Part shown: positions 18,418-22,879 of the stretch, in pieces
How the letters are laid out: each line of letters starts with the position of its first letter
Position numbering within the stretch: position 1 is the stretch's first letter
DNA from: CAYLJO01 sp964383905
GTDB lineage: Bacteria > Acidobacteriota > Blastocatellia > Pyrinomonadales > Pyrinomonadaceae
Direction of reading: 5' to 3'
Assembly (NCBI GenBank): GCA_964383905.1
Contig: CAYLJO010000093.1
Coordinates: 1-22,879 of the forward strand
Length of the DNA: 22,879 bases
Position numbers and translations under genes: made by a program
The notes under the pieces: generated by a model
What the model was told of the DNA's origin: nothing
Seen by the model: only the letters and a program-made list of their open reading frames with translations
Databases searched by the model: none

Positions 18418-19377
18418 ATGAAAAGTTGTCCGATCTGCAATCGTACCTATGCGGATGACTCGTTAAGCTTCTGCCTGGAAGATGGCGCGCGTCTCTCGCA
18501 GGCGAGCACTGCGGCCGGACCGTCTGATCCGGGCGCGACGCTACGCGGCGAGAGTGAAACTACTCTGGAACACCGCAGTGACTCAACGCCAACGGAAATC
18601 CTTAATCTACAAACAGCGCCGGCCATCGCCTCGACTGTGCCCACCCCGACCGCGCCGCCGCAGCCACGCCCCACCATGTATGATGTGGGTGATGCCGTCC
18701 GCGCGCCGAAGCAGCGTAATACTGCGTTCATCATTGGTTGCACGGTGGTTGCGACCATCCTCCTAATAAGTTTGGGGGGCGTAGGCGTGTGGATACTGTT
18801 CAGAGATGCGAAGAGCAACACGACGAATACGGCGCGCGCCAACGTGGATCAGAATAAAAGCCAAACGCCCGATAGCAATAATCTGCCGGGCGGTAACAGC
18901 CGTGTCGCTTCAAACGCCGGCGCCGCTTCTAACACCAACGGCAATAACCGAGTTGTACCGACACCGTCGCCGCTGCCTTCGGTTGATGCGGCGGCCGTCC
19001 GCGAACAAGTGACATCCACCTTGAACGGCTGGGTGGCTTCGACGAGAGCCCGAGATATCAACGCGCAGATGAGCTATTACGCGGACACGCTCGACACTTA
19101 TTACAATAGCAAAAACGTCGGCGTGAGCCGCGTGCGGGCCGATCGCGAGCGAGCGTACGCGATCTTTGATACGCTCGACGTGCAGTTGAGTAACATCAAA
19201 GTCACGCCCGGCCCGACGGGCGAACAGGCCACCGCGACGTTTGATAAGACATGGACGTTCACGGGCGAGAAGTATTCGTCCGGTTCTGTACAGCAGCGGA
19301 TGTGGCTAGCGAAAATAGGCGGGCGCTGGCGCATTACAGGTGAAAAAGAGTTGCAGGTTTATTACGTGAATAAGTAG
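18418..19377 (+). CDS. zinc-ribbon single-pass protein with NTF2-like domain
   Basis: A 319-residue protein. The N-terminus has the zinc-ribbon-like signature CPIC...SFCLEDGARLS (three Cys and a late Asp), seen in many Acidobacteria membrane proteins. A Pro/Thr-rich stretch is followed by one membrane helix (FIIGCTVVATILLISLGGVGVWILF, about 107-131), a long Asn/Thr-rich linker, and a C-terminal NTF2/SnoaL-like cone fold (about 197-319: VREQVTSTLNGWVASTRARDINAQMSYYAD through KIGGRWRITGEKELQVYYV). I start at ATG 18418 because MKSCPICNRTY is the standard N-terminus; the open frame runs 14 codons further upstream without that pattern. It ends the DUF4234/DUF2752 run. The NTF2-like part would face outside and may bind a small ligand. 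Confidence 0.85.
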   Translation: MKSCPICNRTYADDSLSFCLEDGARLSQASTAAGPSDPGATLRGESETTLEHRSDSTPTEILNLQTAPAIASTVPTPTAPPQPRPTMYDVGDAVRAPKQRNTAFIIGCTVVATILLISLGGVGVWILFRDAKSNTTNTARANVDQNKSQTPDSNNLPGGNSRVASNAGAASNTNGNNRVVPTPSPLPSVDAAAVREQVTSTLNGWVASTRARDINAQMSYYADTLDTYYNSKNVGVSRVRADRERAYAIFDTLDVQLSNIKVTPGPTGEQATATFDKTWTFTGEKYSSGSVQQRMWLAKIGGRWRITGEKELQVYYVNK

Positions 19378-19625
19378 TCCAAACCTTCATCCGAATTAAC
19401 GCAAAACACAAGATGACATCCTGAGAAGCGCTTAAATAGCGCTCCGTGCCACCTTATTGGTCGGCAAATCGAATCCGACGCCAGGGCGAACGCACGTAAA
19501 AATTTATCTTACTGATGACGTAGGAATTAAACCAATCCACAAACATCATTTGAAACTTTGAATTGCAAGTCACTTAACTACTTACAAATTTAGATGCGTT
19601 TGCCCTGATCCGACGCTGAAAGGTA
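19378..19625. other. AT-richer gap with a small hairpin
   Basis: No gene is seen in this part of the 438-base gap before the kinase. It holds a hairpin, AGCGCT (19427-19432), TAAAT loop, AGCGCT (19438-19443), which lacks a T-run and is a poor terminator. Most of 19490-19600 is unusually AT-rich for this window. A TTTGCCCTGATCC sequence near 19592 partly repeats the half-site found at the kinase promoter. Confidence 0.4.
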
Positions 19626-19654
19626 TTTGCCTCGCCGGGCAAAGGTGCTAAAAT
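19626..19654 (+). promoter_or_regulatory. kinase promoter with inverted repeat over the -35 box
   Basis: A TTGCCT -35 box (19627-19632), 16-base spacer and TAAAAT -10 box (19649-19654) precede the kinase by about 160 bases. An 18-base dyad, TTTGCC-TCGCCG-GGCAAA (19626-19643), covers the -35 box and half of the spacer, where a repressor would block RNA polymerase. The same TTGCCT occurs at the secA promoter. The boxes are observed; regulation is inferred. Confidence 0.55.
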
Positions 19655-19803
19655 ACAGAGTTGTCCGGTCCTAGATGTTGCGCCGCCTGCGCGCTACTCT
19701 CCCTTTTTACGGACAAACGAATCTCCTCAAAACTGCGCCGCCCGACACGCGCTCACGTCCTCGCTTCGCCGCAAGCGCCCGGTCGAGCGACCCTTTCAGT
19801 ATC

Positions 19804-19809
19804 GGAGGG
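19804..19809 (+). promoter_or_regulatory. ribosome binding site that fixes the kinase start
   Basis: GGAGGG lies 6 bases before ATG 19816. It decides the start against the 47-codon upstream extension of the same frame, which is low-complexity and lacks kinase similarity. Confidence 0.85.
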
Positions 19810-19815
19810 TCAGAA

Positions 19816-21408
19816 ATGAGTGTCCCCCAAATCATCGCCGGGCGATTCCGCCTTGAGTGTGAAATCGGCACGGGCGGCATGGGCACCGTCTATCGGGCCA
19901 AGCACCTCGGCCTCGAGCGCCCCGTCGCGGTCAAAATTATCAAACCTGAGTATGCCACTGATCCGGACGTGACGGACCGCTTTATGCGCGAGGCGCGGAC
20001 GATGGCAAAACTGCGCCATCCACACGCCGCGATGATCTTCGACGCTGGCAATTTGCCGGACGGGCGGTACTTCATAGTAATGGAGTTCGTCGAAGGCATA
20101 ACCCTTTCGGAAGCGCTGGCACGGGATGGCCGCTTCACGCCCGAGCGCGCCGTTCGCATCGCTTCGGATATCTGCGACGTGCTGGCCGAAGCGCACCAAC
20201 TGGGAATCATCCACCGCGACCTCAAACCGTCTAACATTATGCTGAACGAGCGCGGCGTGTGCGTACTCGATTTCGGGGTCGCGAAGGTGTTGGCGACATC
20301 CGCGGATGCGACCGCGACGCACGCCACGACCGGGTCGGGGGTGATCATCGGGACACCACGCTATATGTCGCCCGAACAATGTCTGGGTCAGGAGGTCGAG
20401 GCGCGCAGCGATCTTTACAGCCTCGGCGTGTTGCTTTACGAAATGCTGGCGGGGCGACCGCCCTTCATTGACCTCTTGCCGACGGCGGTAATCATTAAGC
20501 AGGCGACCGCGCCGCCACCGCCGTTGCCTCAATTACGCGGGGACGTGCCGCGCCCGCTTGCGCTCGTTATTCACACCTTACTTGCCAAGCGACCGTCGGA
20601 TCGCCCGAAGACTGCTACTGCGGCGCGGGCGCTCCTCGAAAGAAGCCTCACCCGGCCGGCGCGCGTAGTACCGGAAGTGCAGCCCTTTTCTTCGACCGTC
20701 GCCGCACTCAATAGCGGAAGCCACGTCGTCTTTCGCACGATCACTCCGCTCGCGGCGATCGGCGTTCTCGGCATGCTGCTCTTCGTCCGGGGGCACAATG
20801 AACGAAACTTACCGGCAGCATCGGCGGGCGAGGCGGTCGGCGCACATCCCGCCCGACCCGCCGTCGTGTCGCGCGACCTGGCTCTGTTGCCTGCCAATTC
20901 GCCGGTGTCTGTTTCGCCTGCGCCAGCGCTTGACAATGCGCGCCGTATTGTTAATTCGGCTTCGCGTGATCAGATTGGCGACGTGCGCGTGGTGCGGACG
21001 CCGCGTGACGCTGCAATAGTTGCGATTCACGATGAGCGTCGCGAGGGCACGTCCCACCTGTTCGTGATGGAGCGGCACGGCCCAAAGTATCACGTCGTGT
21101 CGCGCGCTCCGCTTGACGTGCCGGATTTTCGCGGGGCGAATTGGACGGCAGAGAGCCTGGATGTGGACGGCGATGGATACGAAGAAGTGCTCTGCACGGG
21201 CAAGAATGCGAGGGGCTCGGCGACCGGTTCCCGCCTGGTGCTCTATGTTCCGCGCACGCGCCAGACCTATGCCCTGCGCATCCAAGGAGCCACTCGCCGC
21301 GGCGAGCCGGTGCGCGCCGTCTGGTCGGCTAACGCCCTGAAACCTGCGGCAGCGCCGTACCGCGCCGCTCTGCAGAAACGCGCCCGCTCGATTATCGCCG
21401 CCCGCTAA
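19816..21408 (+). CDS. Hanks-type Ser/Thr protein kinase with FG-GAP-like extracellular part
   Basis: A 530-residue transmembrane kinase of the PknB type. Kinase domain, about 10-275: glycine loop GTGGMGTVYRA (18-28), Lys40 in AVKII, Glu59, catalytic HRDLKPSN with Asp135 (133-140), DFG Asp152, activation-loop threonines, SPEQ (185-188), then SDLYSLGVLLYEMLAGRPPF. All catalytic residues are present, so it should be active. A membrane helix follows (about 329-344). The outer part has a Pro/Ala-rich linker and a stretch around DVDGDGYEE (469-477), a calcium-binding-loop pattern as in FG-GAP/VCBS repeats, likely a sensor or adhesion part in place of PASTA domains. It converges on the thioredoxin-like gene, across an inverted repeat. 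Confidence 0.93.
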   Translation: MSVPQIIAGRFRLECEIGTGGMGTVYRAKHLGLERPVAVKIIKPEYATDPDVTDRFMREARTMAKLRHPHAAMIFDAGNLPDGRYFIVMEFVEGITLSEALARDGRFTPERAVRIASDICDVLAEAHQLGIIHRDLKPSNIMLNERGVCVLDFGVAKVLATSADATATHATTGSGVIIGTPRYMSPEQCLGQEVEARSDLYSLGVLLYEMLAGRPPFIDLLPTAVIIKQATAPPPPLPQLRGDVPRPLALVIHTLLAKRPSDRPKTATAARALLERSLTRPARVVPEVQPFSSTVAALNSGSHVVFRTITPLAAIGVLGMLLFVRGHNERNLPAASAGEAVGAHPARPAVVSRDLALLPANSPVSVSPAPALDNARRIVNSASRDQIGDVRVVRTPRDAAIVAIHDERREGTSHLFVMERHGPKYHVVSRAPLDVPDFRGANWTAESLDVDGDGYEEVLCTGKNARGSATGSRLVLYVPRTRQTYALRIQGATRRGEPVRAVWSANALKPAAAPYRAALQKRARSIIAAR

Positions 21409-21412
21409 AGCG

Positions 21413-21454
21413 GTGGTCTCTTCTACCCGTCATTTTGAGTACCGAAGAGACCAC
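21413..21454. terminator. long inverted repeat between convergent genes
   Basis: GTGGTCTCTTC (21413-21423) pairs perfectly over 11 bp with GAAGAGACCAC (21444-21454) around a 20-base loop. It sits right after the kinase stop and before the end of the opposite gene, so it may act as a bidirectional terminator or processing stem. There is no T-tract. The loop text (GTCATTTTGAG) resembles widespread intergenic repeats; that is inferred. Confidence 0.5.
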
Positions 21455-21499
21455 GTATTCGTTACAGGCGGCGATACTAAGATGCTGTAATCTGTGTGC

Positions 21500-22767
21500 C
21501 TATTTCCTCTCGACGATCCCATTGTCGACAAGCCCGGTGTAAGTATCCGGTGAGACCAGCCCCAGCCAAGGGTCCGACCGAGGGGTCTGGAATAACTGCG
21601 CATAGACCTGCTCGTTCAAGCTTTCAACGCTGCCATTTATCCATCCGTTAATGAACCAGCTATGCAGCTTGTTGTGGATCAGGTACTCGTTCCGAACGGT
21701 GTCGATCGCAAGGTTCCTCTCCAGATTCTGCACGATACGCGAGACTGCGGCGCCCGCGGCAGGCTTGATATGCGGGTAATGCGAGCGGATGAGCGCAACG
21801 CTGGCATCGTCGAGTCTCGCGTCGGCGGCATGGAAAGCCGCAATCTTACCCCATGCGGTTAGATCAGCTTCCGGCGGGAGTGCCGGTCGTAATCCGGAAA
21901 TGCCACCGATGGACCGGAGTATTCCGATCTCGACTGCCATCTTAGTGATAGCGACCGGCGCCACCTGAATCGCAGCCGGTGTATCGCGGCCCGTAGCAGG
22001 CGCGGTAGAGAGGCGTTCTGTACTCATCCTAAGACCCGCTCGCGCGGCATCGGCTCGCCACTCCAGGGCGGTAGACCTCATGCGTGACTCATGATAGCGC
22101 CGCAATGAAGCTTCACGTTCCGCCGCCCCCTTCTGCGCGGCGGATAGCCGGAAAGCGGTCTCGGCTTGGATTAACTCCTTCAAAAAAGCGCCGGGCCCGT
22201 AGAGGCCGGGAAGCGCTTCGACCGGTCGCCCCTCGGTATCAAGGACGTAATGGATACTGTTACCGGTAATCGTGCTTTCGATCTTGCGGCCATCGCCGAA
22301 GTCTATTGTCACACGCGGAGCGGGGCGGACCGATTTCCAGTGCAGGATGAAGCGCTCCCGCAGAACGTTCGAGACCTCTTGATTCGTATAAAGTACCGTA
22401 CGGAAAAAGCGGCTGTTGGCGCAACTGAATTCCTCATTAAGGTTGCCGAGCAAACGCAATGAGAGAATCGGCTTACCGGCCTCCCTCGCCGCTGCCTTCG
22501 CTTGTTCAATATCTGTGTACCAGTAGAGATGCGATGCAAAGCTGTCTCGCTGCTGGCTCACGGCATCAAGCGCGGTTGTCAGGCGCTGCCATTGCGGGTT
22601 GGAGGTTCGTGGAGAATCCGCCTCACTCAAGCTGAGTATGATTTCTGGCCCGAAGACCTCAAACAACGCGTCGAGCCCTCTTGGTCCCATTGCGCGTATC
22701 TCGGCCCTACAAAGATGAGCGCGATCACAAAAAACGAAAGAAACGTCAGAAAAGGTCTCAAGCACAT
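21500..22767 (-). CDS. exported thioredoxin-like-fold protein, frameshifted
   Basis: The start is fixed by AGGAGG (22773-22778) 5 bases before ATG 22767, which opens a signal peptide, MCLRPFLTFLSFFVIALIF, continuing to QWDQEG. That frame then drifts into nonsense, while the main 391-residue body (LDALFEVFGPEIILSL...) runs in another frame from the same point. One extra G in the GGG run at 22676-22678 would join them as ...DQEG-LDALF..., giving 422 residues. The body holds a thioredoxin-like region (about 75-200: YWYTDIEQAKAAAREAGKPILSLRL, then SIHYVLDTEGRPVEALPGLYGP) without a CxxC, so a redox role is unlikely. The helical C-terminal half is unassigned. It is either a real mutation, a sequencing error, or translation from an internal ATG without the signal peptide. 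Confidence 0.72.
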
Positions 22768-22879
22768 AGTAACCTCCTGATCGAAAAAGAGGCCAAGCGC
22801 TCCGCACGCTTCCCCTCGGATTTCTTTTAAGGCGTCTTTCACTCGCGTGCTAACGAGTAGCCGCAGTGTTTGAACCAGC

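Noticed and set aside
19810..20532. 240-codon minus-strand open frame
   Set aside because: Antisense of the kinase catalytic domain; no independent motif.
22676..22678. Programmed -1 frameshift at the GGG run
   Set aside because: No classical slippery heptamer or clear downstream stem is visible; a one-base deletion or read error is simpler.

Overview
The window reads as about 23 kb of chromosome from a GC-rich bacterium. The best guess is Acidobacteriota, probably class Blastocatellia. This is inferred from protein style, not from a marker tree: zinc-ribbon-tethered membrane proteins with the CPxC...SFCLEDG signature, DUF4234 and DUF2752 proteins, a UPF0158 protein, HEAT-like proteins, a Hanks-type kinase with a C-terminal FG-GAP-like segment, and a SecA with a C-terminal SEC-C zinc motif. 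No rRNA, tRNA, CRISPR array, prophage or intact transposase is visible.

Layout. 1-2275: a DUF2227 membrane metal-binding protein (+), a GlsB/YeaQ-type membrane protein (-) and a HEAT-like repeat protein (-). 2409-6427: secA (-) with a clear sigma70-type promoter, then a proline-rich TonB-like single-pass protein (-). 6590-10220: a Ski2/HelY-like helicase (+) split by two in-frame stops in its inter-RecA linker, then an exported SGNH hydrolase (+). 10221-11672: a gene-free leader, ispH (+) and a strong terminator. 11689-13019: a HEAT-like protein (-) divergent from a UPF0158 protein (+). 13079-13477: a cupin gene (-) broken by a small palindromic element. 13626-15689: an unknown protein (-), a zinc-ribbon/two-PDZ membrane protein (+) and a small unknown protein (-). 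16293-19377: an M15-peptidase-like protein followed by a compact run of a DUF4234, a DUF2752 and a zinc-ribbon/NTF2-like gene (+). 19816-22767: a Ser/Thr kinase (+) convergent with a thioredoxin-like exported protein (-) that carries a frameshift.

Most genes are housekeeping or envelope functions: SecA export, isoprenoid precursor synthesis, RNA/DNA unwinding, kinase signalling and zinc-ribbon membrane proteins. I see no defence island or biosynthetic cluster. The unusual content is decay and small-repeat activity. The strongest case is a 67-bp palindromic element bounded by TA dinucleotides: deleting it with one TA restores a full-length cupin frame exactly. Two others are a 59-bp inverted repeat in the helicase linker and a one-base frameshift between a well-signalled signal peptide and the body of the thioredoxin-like gene. 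Inverted repeats overlapping the -35 boxes of the secA and kinase promoters are candidate operators.
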